From Dactylonectria macrodidyma (Eukaryota; Ascomycota; Sordariomycetes; Hypocreales; Nectriaceae), in the NCBI GenBank assembly GCA_020744425.1, contig JAGMUV010000020.1, forward strand, positions 186,001-250,000: a stretch of DNA of 64,000 nt, read 5' to 3'. Every line of letters begins with the position of its first letter. Position 1 is the first letter of the stretch. Both the position numbers and the translations under genes were made by a program. The notes beneath the pieces are model-generated. The model searched no databases, was not told the origin of the DNA, and was given only the letters and a program-made list of their open reading frames with translations. Shown piece after piece: positions 40,701 through 50,528 of the stretch.

Positions 40701-43700
40701 CTGTAGCTGCTCGACCCAGTAGTCGAGTTGCCGCTGGTGTTCTTCAGCTTGGGCTGGTTGGCGTTGCCAATGGGCGAAATCTTTGAACTGGATGGACAGT
40801 GGTTTTGCCTTGGACAATGGGTCTTGTCCTCGAACGGCCATGGAGTAGAATGAGGCTAGGTCTTTGCGAAGCACATCAACAGACCAACCATCCGATACGA
40901 TGTGGTGCATGACGATAGATAGCATGTGATTCTGGCTGTCCATTCTGTACAGCTTCACCCTCCAACCGGCTTCCGTTCGTAGATCAAACGGCGTGATCTG
41001 GTCGTGCTCCAAGGCACGCATCAACCCGTCCTCATCACCCGACGGCATATCCACCACAACTAGATCTTTCTTCTCGAATGGCAGGACGTGCTGCAAATTG
41101 AGACCATCTTGAGAAGAAAAGACAGTTCGTAGAGTTTCGTGGCGATGTTCGACTGCCTGCAGTGCTGTGTTGAGTGCACCGAGCTGAAGCGGCCCTCGAA
41201 GGCGCAGGGCACAAGGTACGATGTACCAACTGAGACCCGAGTATAGCTGATCCAAGAACCAGAGTCGTCCCTGAGAGAAAGACTGTTCATACGGGCCCGA
41301 AGTCTCAGCTACAGTAATCGCACTAAGATCCTCTTGCACAGACCGCTGCTGGCTCGCAACGTGCTGCAGCCTTCGCCAGCGAAAGATATCTGCAACAGAC
41401 AACTCGAAGCCAGCTTTTCTAGCCTCGCCCACCGCCTTCATAGCCGCAATAGAATCACCACCCAGCTGGAAAAAGCTGTCATCTAGGCCAATACTCTTAG
41501 CATCGATACCGAGAACCCGGGCCCAGATGTCTTGCATGACGCGTTCCTGTTGCGTCGCGGGCTCACGCTTCGGGCCGCGGGCGCTAGTCTGAATCTCGGC
41601 TAGCTGTTGAGCTGAAAAGGCGCTGCCAATGTCTCGGAGCTGTTTTCGGTGAATCTTGCCCGTTGCCGTCATTGGGATGGTGTCCACGACGAAGAAAGCG
41701 GTTGGAATCATGTAAGTGGGTAGATGAGCTGCCAACTTATCTTCGACGTTGACAGAGATGGGGAGGATCGTGGCTGAAGCAGCATGAGATCCGTTGGATT
41801 TCGAGTCGTTGGCCTCTGTATTCTTGTTGCTCATTTGAAGAAACACCACCAATGTCGGACTGGAAGTCTCTCCCTGCGGCGTGATAACCTCAGCCGCAAC
41901 CTTGACGACGTCGGCCATGCACTTTTTCACCTGATGCTCGACTTCACCCAGCTCGACACGCTGGCCTCGAAGCTTTACCTGGGCATCTTTGCGACCCATA
42001 AAGGTCAGGCTGCCGTTCTCGTTGTACCGGACTAGATCGCCCGTCTTGTACATGCGTCCACGCCGCCCTGGTCTGCCAGCAGCACCTCGAAGCAGCCACG
42101 CTGGATCCTCAATAAACGCCTGTGCCGTCTTCTCCGGCTCATCGAGGTATCCGCGTCCCACGAGTGGCCCTTCAAGAAGCAGCTCGCCGGTACATCCAGG
42201 AGCAAGCAGCAAGTTGTGGTTCTGCGGATCGACGACCCATGTCACAAGACCGGCTCCTCGTCCGATGTGAACACCGTCTTCAGGGCTGCTAATAGTGTCG
42301 TTGATGGTGCTGACGACGGCACACTCTGCGGGTCCGTAGGCGTTGACGACACGGGTTTTGTCCATCCAGCGTGCGATGTCGTCTGTAGACACGGCTTCAC
42401 CACCTAGCATCAGCGTCTTCAGGCTCGGCACTGAGGCTGGTTCGATGAGGTGAGCTACCGAAGGCGTCAAGTCGGCAAATGTGGCTCGCAGAGTCCTGAT
42501 TGCCTTTGCAACGTCGTCTCTGCGGTCTTTTTCAGCCGGGATACAGATGCATCCACCCGTCACCAAAGTGGTGAAAGTGTTGTGGATTGCAGCGTCAAAT
42601 GCATACGACGCAAAGTCAAAGACCCGAGAGTCCTCGTTAATTCCTAAAAGCTGTGCTTGATACTTAACCCCAGATGAAAAGTTAGTATGTGTTATTATTG
42701 CTCCCTTGGGTGTGCCTGTGCTGCCTGACGTAAAGACGGCGTACATGGCGGTCGAAGGCGAGTAGCTCTCTCGCCCTGGTCCACCATGCGGCTTGTACTT
42801 GTTGATCGAGTCTCCATCAACCTGAATGACTGTCTTGGACAGCCGTGCGCTGAGCGCTAGGTTAGCCATTGAAGACAAAATCACGTCCGTGTTAGTCTGC
42901 CCGACGATAACCTGCAGCCGCTGCTCTGGAAGCGACGGCTCAAGCAGGACAAAGGCACCGCCGGCCTTGAGGACGGCGAGCATGGCCACAGGCGTCCACT
43001 TGGACTTTTCAAAGCACAGCGGCACGAGAACCTCGGACTTGATTCCGATGCTGACGAGCTGGTCCGAGAGCTGTTCGGCTAGCCGGTCGAGCTCGGCATA
43101 TGTGAACTCGCCGTCCCAAGAGCATACAGCCAGGGCATTGGGTTGGCTCTGAACGCGGTCATAGACCAACTCGTCGACGCGGCGTTCAACGGGCTGAGGA
43201 ACTGCACTGTTCCAAGCCCAAATTTGCTCTAGATCTTGTGGTGGTACCATGCCAACCTCATCCAGGGCTTGGTCAGGGTTGCATTGATCCAGCTGCTCCA
43301 TAACATGCCCCAGCGCGTTGATCAGCGCATCCACGACCCACGGTTCGACGGCCCTTGAGTCAAAGCCCGCCGTGACGGCGATATGATCTTTGTGAAGCTG
43401 CAGCTGAAGAACCAGCCCGTACGTGTTGATAGACTCTACTTAATGTCCATCTTGAGGCTTCCCAAGCACGTCAATATCGTCATCTTCCTATGGGTGAACG
43501 ACGAGCAAGGTCTGGAACATGCACGCTTGCTTGCTGTCTGCAGAAGCCTTGGAAATACGCTGCAGACCCGTCTGCTCAAACGGAATCATGTCTGCCGCCT
43601 GCTGCTGCACGGTCTCGAGATAGTCACTGACCGTCAGGCCTCGGTCCAGCCTGATGCGCACTGGGACAGTGGCGATCGTGGGAGCGGGCATCTCGTCAAG

Positions 43701-46700
43701 CCCGGGAACAGGCGCGTTCCTGCCAGAGAGAGTTACTCCAAAGACGACATCATCAGAGTTGGTCAGGGATCCAGCCACCAAAGCCCATGCTGCTCGGGCT
43801 AGAGTCGATGCCGTAATGGCACGGGACTGTTGCGGCAGTGAAAGCTGGCGCTGCTTGACGGTATCAGCTACTGGCTGCTGTACGGAATACGGGAGAGCTG
43901 GGAACGGTGCCGAGTTGCAATCGGCAAGGTACTGCTGCCAGTACTCGACCATGGCCTGTTCGTCTTGCTCGCCAATGTACTTGACAAAGGCGTTGAAGGA
44001 GGGGGGTTTAGCGATGACCTCGCCGCGATACGCTCGAGTTACTGCGTTCATCACCAGGGGCAGTGACCAGCCGTCGTATAATGCATGGTGAGCCGTCCAG
44101 ACGAAATATCTCTTGCCCGGTTCTTCCACAAGACCGTAGCGAGTAAGAGGTTGGCCCAGATCAATGGGTAGCTTCTGGTCGTGTTGGATATATTCATCCA
44201 GCGAAGTCGCCTCTTTCCACTGGATGTCTTCGTCTAAAACAAGTTGGAGTAGACCCAGAGAGTGCTGTACAATACGCGTCTGTAGAATCGGGATAGCCTT
44301 GACCACCTGCTGCCACGCATCGCGGAACCTCTGGATGTCAATATCGACAGGTAGTTCCAGCGTGGATTGCAAGATGTAGTCTCCACTTCGTTTTGATGTC
44401 AACGCGACAAGACCCTCCTGAAGAGGTGTGCAGGGATAGGCGTCTTGTATCTTTGTTGCTTCTAAGCCATACTCTGTCGACAGGTCTTGAATCACAGACG
44501 TAATGTCAACACCGTCGCCGAGCAGAGAAAATGGCGAGATGGACTCTGTTGAGCCGCGTCTCAGCTGAACAGCTTGGCTCGCCATCATATCCAGCGTCGG
44601 ATGGCGGAGAATATTCGCCACGGAAATCTCAATGCCATACTCGCGAGCCTCGCGCACAACTCTCATGGCCGCAATCGAGTCACCTCCAAGACGGAAGAAA
44701 CTATCATCCAGACCAATCTGCTCTGGCTCCATATCCAGAACCCGAGCCCAAATGGCTTGAATCTGTTGCTCCATGGACGACGTTGACGGCCTCTTAGGTC
44801 CAGCCGCCGTGCGTGCCTCGGCGAGCGAGCGGGCAGAGAACGAAGCGCCAATTTCTCGCAGCTTTGCCCGGTTCATCTTTCCGTTGCTATTTACTGGGAG
44901 AGTCTTGATGGCGAAGAAGACAGCTGGGACCATGTAGGTCGGTAGGCGCTCGTTCAGCTTCGCCTCGACGTCTGCAGATATCGGCACTATCGTTGCATCT
45001 GCCTCTTCGAGACTATCAATCTGGAGAAACGCAGCCAACGTCGGGCTCGCATTCTTGCCTCGGGGCACAATGACCTCTGCAACGACGTGCGAGGCTTCAG
45101 GCACGCACTGCAAGACGCCGACCTCGACCTCGCCCAGCTCGACACGCTGGCCTCGGATCTTGACCTGCGTGTCCTTGCGGCCCGCGAAGGCCAAGCTTCC
45201 GTCACGTCCGAGACGTCCGAGATCGCCGGTTTTATACAGACGTCCGTGTCGGCCAGGTCTGGTGGATGTTCCGCGTAGCAGCCACTTGGGGTCGGTGATG
45301 AATGCCGCGGCTGTCTTTTCCGCATCGTGGAGGTAGCCTTGACCGACGATCGGGCCTTCGAGGAGGATCTCGCCGATACAGCCGGGAGGTAGCAAGCGAT
45401 TGTGATCGTCGGGGTCTACGATCCAAGTCGATACTCCGTTGCCTCTTCCCAGCTGGGTAGCTACGTCGAGGCTGACCGCCGTGCCGTTGAGATGGCAAAT
45501 AGGCGTGCACTCAGCAGGACCATACATTGCGATGACTTGGACCTTTCCCCACCAAGTCTCGACATCGTTGCGTCGAAGCTCCTCGCCGATAAATCCGATC
45601 AATTGAAGGCTAGGCACGTCCCTTGGAGACAGAGTCCTGGCCACTGAGGCAGTGGTGATGAGGACCGTAGCGCGCGAAGCCACCATACTCTCGGCCAACT
45701 TATCCCGCCTATCTTGATCACTCGGCACGCACAAGCACGAGCCTACGGTGAGAGCAGTAAAGACATTGTAGACGGACATGTCGAACGAGTATGCAGAAAA
45801 GTCAAAGACGCGCGACTGCGACGTGAAGCCGAGGCGTTGTCGCTGGTGGTGCAGGGCCGACGCGAGGTTTCGATGCGAGATGACGACGCCCTTAGGTGTT
45901 CCCGTACTTCCCGATGTGAAGACGATGTACATTGTGACGGATGGATCTACTGATGGCAATGTTTTGCTTGATCGGCCGTCCAGCTTGGCAAAGAACCCAG
46001 TGTCGATGACAAGAGCCTGAGACGCCAGCTGGGAACTTAGAGCCATGTTAGAAGCTGAGCAGAGTATAACACTCGCCTTCGTTTGATGAGCAATAGACTG
46101 AAGCCGTTGCTCAGGCAAGGTATGAATCAAGTGCAGAAACGCCCCGCCGGCCTTGAGCACGCCGAGTATAGCAACGGTCGTCCAGACGGACTTTTCGAAA
46201 CACAACGGCACCAGCACCCCAGGACCAATGCCGAGGCCGATGAGATGCCCTGCCAGCCTCGTCGCAAGGTTGTCGAGCTCGCCGTATGTTAGGCTACCGT
46301 CCCAGGCGTCCACGGCTGGTGCATTGGGCTGGGCTAACGCGACGTCTCGGATAATGTCGTGGGCGCACTGGTCGACGGCGGCTGGGACAGTGCTGTTCCA
46401 CGCCCAGAGCTGGTCCAGGTCCCGCGGGACAACCATCTCGATGTTTGAAATCGTCTGCTCGGGGCCGGCGAGCTGCAGCTGCTGCATGACGTGGGCGAGG
46501 CCGTTGAGCAGGGTTTGTACCGCCCACGGCTCGATGACTCGAGGGTCAAATCTAGCAGTTACCGTGGGTTCAACCAGGCCCAGCCGCATCTCAAGGACAA
46601 GAGCATGATCGCGGTGCAGGTGTTGATGGGTTCCATTGCCCTCATGTGAGTGCATCACAAGCAAGGTCTGAAACGCACACGCCTGTCGAGTCTCATCAGA

Positions 46701-47099
46701 CAGCGTCGCGATATACTCCAGACCACCAGCCTGCTCGACCTGCACCATCTGCTCCATCTGCCGCTGCACCGTCTGTAGGTACTCCGAAACCTTCTGCTCC
46801 CGGCCGGGCTTGATACGAACCGGAAGTATATATCCTGCAGACATTGTGGCGCCAAAAACAACGTCATCGGCGTTGCTCATGCTCCCAGCCACTAAAGCCC
46901 AAGCAGCACGAGCCAAAGTGGATGTTTTGGCATCATCAAATCCATTTCGAGACTGCGGGAGCCGGTGTTCGAGGACCGAGTCGGCCACGGGTTTGTCTAT
47001 CGACGGCGGGAGGGAGGAAAAGGGCACGCTGTCGTACTCGGCCAGAGCTGTGCGCCAGTACTCTGCCTGTTCCATCTTGTTTTCGTTTTCGGTAGGCAT
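12450..47099 (-). CDS. Nine-module N-methylating cyclic-peptide NRPS, interrupted by two in-frame stops
   Basis: Intronless frame from ATG at 47,099 to the stop at 12,450, 11,549 sense-or-stop codons, roughly 1.27 MDa if read through. Each module activates an amino acid on its A domain, loads it on the T-domain phosphopantetheine and condenses it with the growing peptide; four modules carry an N-methyltransferase inserted between A motifs 8 and 9. Order: C*A1T1, C2A2T2, C3A3-MT-T3, C4A4T4, C5A5-MT-T5, C6A6-MT-T6, C7A7T7, C8A8T8, C9A9-MT-T9, CT. All nine A domains keep the amino-binding Asp235, so amino acids rather than hydroxy acids are expected. All nine carriers keep the Ser. There is no E or TE domain; the terminal C has SHAQYDG and probably cyclises the nonapeptide. 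TAG at 43,488-43,490 and TAA at 43,440-43,442 break the frame inside C2. Same architectural class as cyclosporin and aureobasidin synthetases. Confidence 0.93.
13730..18264 (-). other. NRPS module 9: C9, A9, diverged N-MT, T9
   Basis: C9 (QSFAQGRLWFLEQL, HHIISDG near 17,850-17,870). A9 core at about 16,400-16,440; pocket code DAWLLVAVA. The methyltransferase keeps VLEIGTGSG (about 15,257-15,290), but NSVAQYFPS reads NSAAQDFAS (15,046-15,075) and FGDMRS reads FRDMQS (about 14,960-14,985). T9 reads LGGNS, with Ser codon at 13,935-13,937. Methylation at this position is less certain than elsewhere. Confidence 0.86.
18265..21459 (-). other. NRPS module 8: C8, A8, T8 (methylating lineage without MT)
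   Basis: C8 (QSFAQGRLWFLDQL, HHIISDG near 21,020-21,045) and A8 (AFDAATWE, YGPTEN; pocket code DAWFLLVVY) resemble the methylating modules, but motif A8 passes through a short linker straight to A9 with no methyltransferase. T8 reads LGGTS instead of LGGDS, with the Ser kept at 18,414-18,416. Confidence 0.87.
21460..24689 (-). other. NRPS module 7: C7, A7, T7
   Basis: C7 is of the AYPCTALQEGL subtype with HHALYDG at about 24,193-24,225. A7 core FTSGTTGTPKG (S to T) at about 22,826-22,861; pocket code DALCILAPL. T7 Ser codon 21,588-21,590. No methyltransferase. Confidence 0.87.
24690..29199 (-). other. NRPS module 6: C6, A6, N-MT, T6
   Basis: C6 is of the QSFAQGRLWFLEQL subtype, HHIISDG near 28,750-28,775. 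A6 core at about 27,286-27,325; pocket code DAWFITVTY. Methyltransferase VIEVGTGSG near 26,150-26,175, NSVTQYFPS intact. T6 Ser codon 24,819-24,821. Predicted second consecutive N-methyl residue after module 5. Confidence 0.88.
29200..33659 (-). other. NRPS module 5: C5, A5, N-MT, T5
   Basis: C5 is of the QSFAQGRLWFLDQL subtype with HHIVSDG near 33,210-33,240. A5 core at about 31,770-31,810; pocket code DAWFLFCCS. Methyltransferase VIEIGTGSG at about 30,640-30,664 with intact NSVAQYFPS and FFGDMRS. T5 Ser codon 29,322-29,324. Predicted N-methyl residue. Confidence 0.88.
33660..36859 (-). other. NRPS module 4: C4, A4, T4
   Basis: C4 is of the LPCTPLQEGL subtype with HHALYDG at about 36,372-36,400. 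A4 core at about 35,003-35,040; pocket code DALFMLAPF. T4 Ser codon 33,777-33,779. No methyltransferase. Confidence 0.87.
36860..41344 (-). other. NRPS module 3: C3, A3, N-MT, T3
   Basis: C3 is of the QSFSQGRLWFLDQL subtype, HHIVSDG at about 40,888-40,912. A3 core at about 39,440-39,480; pocket code DALFLVVIA suggests a hydrophobic residue. The N-methyltransferase has ILEVGTGSG (about 38,310-38,340) and the intact NSVAQYFPS motif. T3 Ser codon 36,990-36,992. Predicted to add an N-methyl residue. Confidence 0.88.
41345..44544 (-). other. NRPS module 2: C2, A2, T2
   Basis: C2 belongs to the AYPCTPLQEGL subtype with HHALYDG at about 44,067-44,093, and carries the two premature stops in its C-terminal lobe. 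A2: FTSGSTGTPKG at about 42,702-42,738; pocket code DAHDLLAVV, with unusual His and Asp that might suit a polar residue. T2 Ser codon 41,451-41,453. No methyltransferase. Confidence 0.85.
43440..43490 (-). other. Two in-frame premature stops in NRPS C2
   Basis: On the coding strand a TAG at 43,490-43,488 and a TAA at 43,442-43,440 interrupt the C-terminal lobe of C2. The 15 codons between them, and the codons on both sides, stay in one frame and line up with C4 and C7 (…TLLVV before, INTYxLx after). Both stops are one C-to-T step from a glutamine codon, followed by A. Confidence 0.9.
44545..47099 (-). other. NRPS module 1: truncated C*, A1, T1
   Basis: The protein opens with only the C-terminal half of a condensation domain (EYWRTALAEYDSVPF onward). 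The HHxxxDG half is absent, and the FGVT-SGRNA region is shortened (FGATMSAGYILPV), so C* cannot condense. A1: FTSGSTGTPKG at about 45,890-45,926; binding-pocket code at positions 235-331 reads DMYIGIMPI. T1 has LGGDSIAAM with Ser codon at 44,676-44,678. No methyltransferase. Starter module; substrate unknown. Confidence 0.85.
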
Positions 47100-47253
47100 G
47101 GCTGTGGGTATTTTTCGTCTGAATGGTTCTTGTTGAAAGAGTGTGTAGGCGCTGTAGGAAGTCTGTCAGCAAGTCACGTCCTTACATCACACATTCAGTG
47201 TCACTCTTTAAGGCAGCGTACCTAGCGATGCGTCTGATAACGCTTTTTTATGG

Positions 47254-47307
47254 GTTTACTGTGTAAACAGCTTCTTTGACCGAATAATTCGGTGTTGGGT
47301 TGTTTAC
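47254..47307. promoter_or_regulatory. Palindromic motifs in the synthetase promoter
   Basis: Three elements lie 155-210 bp upstream of the synthetase ATG. GTTTAC-TGT-GTAAAC (47,254-47,268) is a perfect inverted repeat with forkhead-like halves. CCGAAT-A-ATTCGG (47,280-47,292) is an everted CCG-N7-CGG of the kind bound by Zn2Cys6 dimers. TGTTTAC (47,301-47,307) is a further forkhead-like half. Binding is inferred from motif form only. Confidence 0.4.
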
Positions 47308-47383
47308 AAAGCCGTATGGTATTCTGAATCCCAAGTAGGCTTCCAAGGGAACACCTTTGTCTCGCCTCACGGGACCAATACCC

Positions 47384-47389
47384 TTTATA
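47384..47389 (-). promoter_or_regulatory. Possible TATA box of the synthetase
   Basis: TATAAA on the minus strand 285 bp upstream of the ATG, with a CCAAT (plus strand) about 10 bp further away. The distance implies a long leader, so this is tentative. Confidence 0.3.
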
Positions 47390-49954
47390 AGCAGCCTCCC
47401 TTTCCTGTCCATCCCATTCCAGGCCGCGTACATAAGCCCCTCGTATAACTCTACAAAGCCTACCAATTCCAGTCTGAATGAGTGTCTCTGAAAAGACCCC
47501 GAGTGACCCTGCCGCGTGTTCTGTCGATCCATCCTCGTTTGACGCTGTGTGGGGGTTCCAATATTTCAGCCTCGACGGCAGGGTCTCTGTAAATTACATA
47601 ATTCAGACTATAACCAAACGTCTATCCGCAGCGGAAGGGGCTTAGTTTGGTTCACGCGTCGTGCCGCCCCTTTAGAACCACTCCACAGCTGGGGAATCAA
47701 GTGGCCCAACCTCAATTATGATCCAATTGCGAGCCTTGCCTAACGACCCATTTTTCTTTGCTGCTGAGTATTTGACGTGCTGTGATGTGGCATGTCTCAT
47801 CCTCCCTACCTTGATCTGTCCCGAGCCGTTCCGCTAAAAAGGAACATTTTCGGTTCCGTCTGCATTGGCGTCCGCATATAGTTTGGGCACCTTCTGCCAG
47901 GTTTCGGATGTGACTACGAGGAATCTCTCTGCCGCGTTGCCATTCGTCGAGTTTACGGCCCGTGTCTCGCGATCTGGTTTCCCGCCCTACTGCATGATGG
48001 GTTGAGACATATGACATGTCCGATACCGTCACATGCCTTACCTTGATATCCATCGGCCCTACTGCAGCATTCCAGGTGCCATGTCCGCCTCCGTTTCTCC
48101 CTGTCATCACTGCCGCCTGTCCGATCTTCTTTGTTGATTGTTGAGGAGCATATGCTCCATCATATATCCCAAACCGGTCACTATCTCCACACCCGCCCTT
48201 GAACAAAGGAAACTCAAATTTTAGGATTCCGACCATCTAGTTGAAGGTTCACTACATACAGGACGTTCAGTCTTTGCCAATGTATCTTTTACAGACAGAC
48301 TTGGGAACAGCTGCCCGTCAACCATGGACCTGTTCAACGTCTATCTGGTGAATAAGCTGTCCACTCCTTCGTAGCATCTGTCAACGTGTTGCAATAAGAA
48401 AATCGGGGTGTCGTGATGGCTCTACAAACCACAACTATGACGTGGGTCCAAAGGGAGATCCAGCCACTTTATGTAGTCCGACAATGATTTTGCCTTTCGA
48501 GATGATCGCCACCGATCCGTTGAGGAATACAGTTCTCCCTGTTACTGTCGGAACTTTTCCGGCCACACCAACTCCCTGTAAGGGAAGGAGTATCCTGTCT
48601 CGGGGGGAACATTTCTTGACCGCCAAATGGTTATTTATGTTGAGAATCCCCTTAACAACTTCACCAGATTTCAGGCTCCCATGCAGTGCGTGGATGCAGG
48701 GTCGGCTTGCTCCTTCTTGGCATAAGCGGCTCAAGCACCCGCGTCTAGAATGCTTGTCAAGACATTGATCTGAGCTAACTACATTTCAGCATACGGGATG
48801 CATGTTTTGAACTTCCCGCTTTTGTCATCATGGTGTGATTTCTAGGTGTTCTAGAGCAATGTGGCTCCTAGATGGGAACTGAATCCTCCGAGGTCTAGGG
48901 TAGGCGGCGAGAGTTGTATGACACAAATAACCTTTTCGGATGTCCAGCCGGGATCGTCGAAGTGACGTCTGAGACTGAATGTTAAAGTATAAAACAGAGT
49001 TCTCATATTTCCAAGCCATGCATCATCTCAGGATCATAGATGTGCAGCCAAATTAAGAGGCGTTGCTTTACATACGTGAGGTTGTCAAGTCGTGACTCGT
49101 GCGAATCAATGGTCGCATCTCTGCGGTTTTAGAGAGGGTCCTCATTAAAAGAATCCCCCTTTCATGATTAGTCGTAGAACTGGTAACGTGGGCCATCAAT
49201 AATTACTAGTCTAGACCGCTTTAGGCGCTGTGATCTATTACGTTATCGAAAATTCACGTGAATGATCCGGACATAAGCCGGACACAGGGGGGTTTCGGAT
49301 GATCTGATGCTCGATTTTTCAGTCACAAACACCAGACCGACTTGAAAACCGATCTAGAGAATCAGAATTTGAAGGCGAGATTTATGGATGTTTCACTTGA
49401 AGAAGTCTGGGATTTTACTGGAATTCAGATGTGTGCAGATCTTTCAATAACGCGTTTCCCATATCCGGGTATAAAACACCAACCCTGTCAACTGTCTCCT
49501 TGATTCCCGCCACTTCCAAGTTTCCGCCACCCTCTTTGACCCCTTTTGCCTCTCTCGCCTCTATCCCCACGATGAGGATAATACCCTCACTTTTCTAGAA
49601 GACTAACGCAGTCAAACTCTCTGTCAGCCCTGTAAAGATCATCAAACTAGTGGCGTGCTCTTTTCTCTGATGCTACCAAGCACGACTCAAGACACGCAAG
49701 TCGGCAATTGTGGTGGCGTGGCAGCTGGAGACTTACCTCGGCTCAAAAGGCGGAGCCTCAATTGAGATCGCCAATTGATGCCATCGGGGTTGCGATTTTG
49801 AAACCTCCGTCGGTCCGATTACGGGTCATCTATTACCACAAAGCGTCCTTCTCGGTCTCTTCGGGAAGGCGACCGTCATTTTGCTTGGTTTTTGCTCCCG
49901 CTTCTTGGCTTGAATGCTTATTTGGGATTCTACGGATAGGAAGGCTGAGCAAAG

Positions 49955-49980
49955 TTGCCCTTTGCCTTTGCCCTTTGCCT
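49955..49980 (+). repeat. Perfect tandem repeat, 13 bp x 2
   Basis: TTGCCCTTTGCCT occurs twice in direct tandem, followed by the start of a third copy. Confidence 0.9.
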
Positions 49981-50492
49981 TTGACAGCTTGAGCTTTTGA
50001 TCCGGTCTGTGTCTCGACCATCATTTCATCCGCTGTTTCCAGACCGTTTGATCCGGTCTTTTCTCCAGACTCTCTGCAACGCATTGCCACCACGTGGTGT
50101 GGCGTCCATGTCATCCTCGGTCCACGTCGCACGGATCGATTTTCCCCTCTTCTTGTGGAAACGTAGTGTCACCTCTCTCCTCTCACCGTCAGCCTTCATA
50201 AGCCTCCCCGTCTTATTACCATGGTAGCGCGTGTCGTGACTCGGGCTTGATACCCCATCAGAGCATCAGACCTCGAGGGGGCGGGATGCTCCGGCTTGAG
50301 CCTTGTGGTGCCTTCCAGCGGCTCCCTATTCAGATGCAAGGTACCCCGGCCTATACTACAGTACCGAGTGTAACCCTGCCACGGGAAATGAAACAATGCA
50401 AGTGCAAGTTGATCGCCAAAAAAGCTACGCGAAAGGATGATTGAGTGACGTCGATCAGTGTCTAATTGCTAGTTTGGTGTAACCGATGGTCA

Positions 50493-50528
50493 AGATAACA
50501 AGGCATGGCGAGATAACGAGGCATGACA
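50493..50528 (+). repeat. Tandem repeat, 18 bp x 2
   Basis: Two adjacent 18-bp units beginning AGATAAC and containing AGGCATG, differing at a few positions. Confidence 0.75.

Noticed and set aside
12450..43334. Treating the synthetase as two separate genes
   Set aside because: Both parts lie in the same frame and the split falls inside one condensation domain, with homologous residues in between; there is no promoter or ATG at the downstream start.
12450..47099. Hydroxy-acid activating module (depsipeptide synthetase)
   Set aside because: All nine A domains keep the Asp that binds the amino group, so no module looks specific for a hydroxy acid.
47712..48236. 174-codon minus-strand frame upstream of the synthetase
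   Set aside because: Composition and lack of any motif suggest chance; no splice signals or promoter support.
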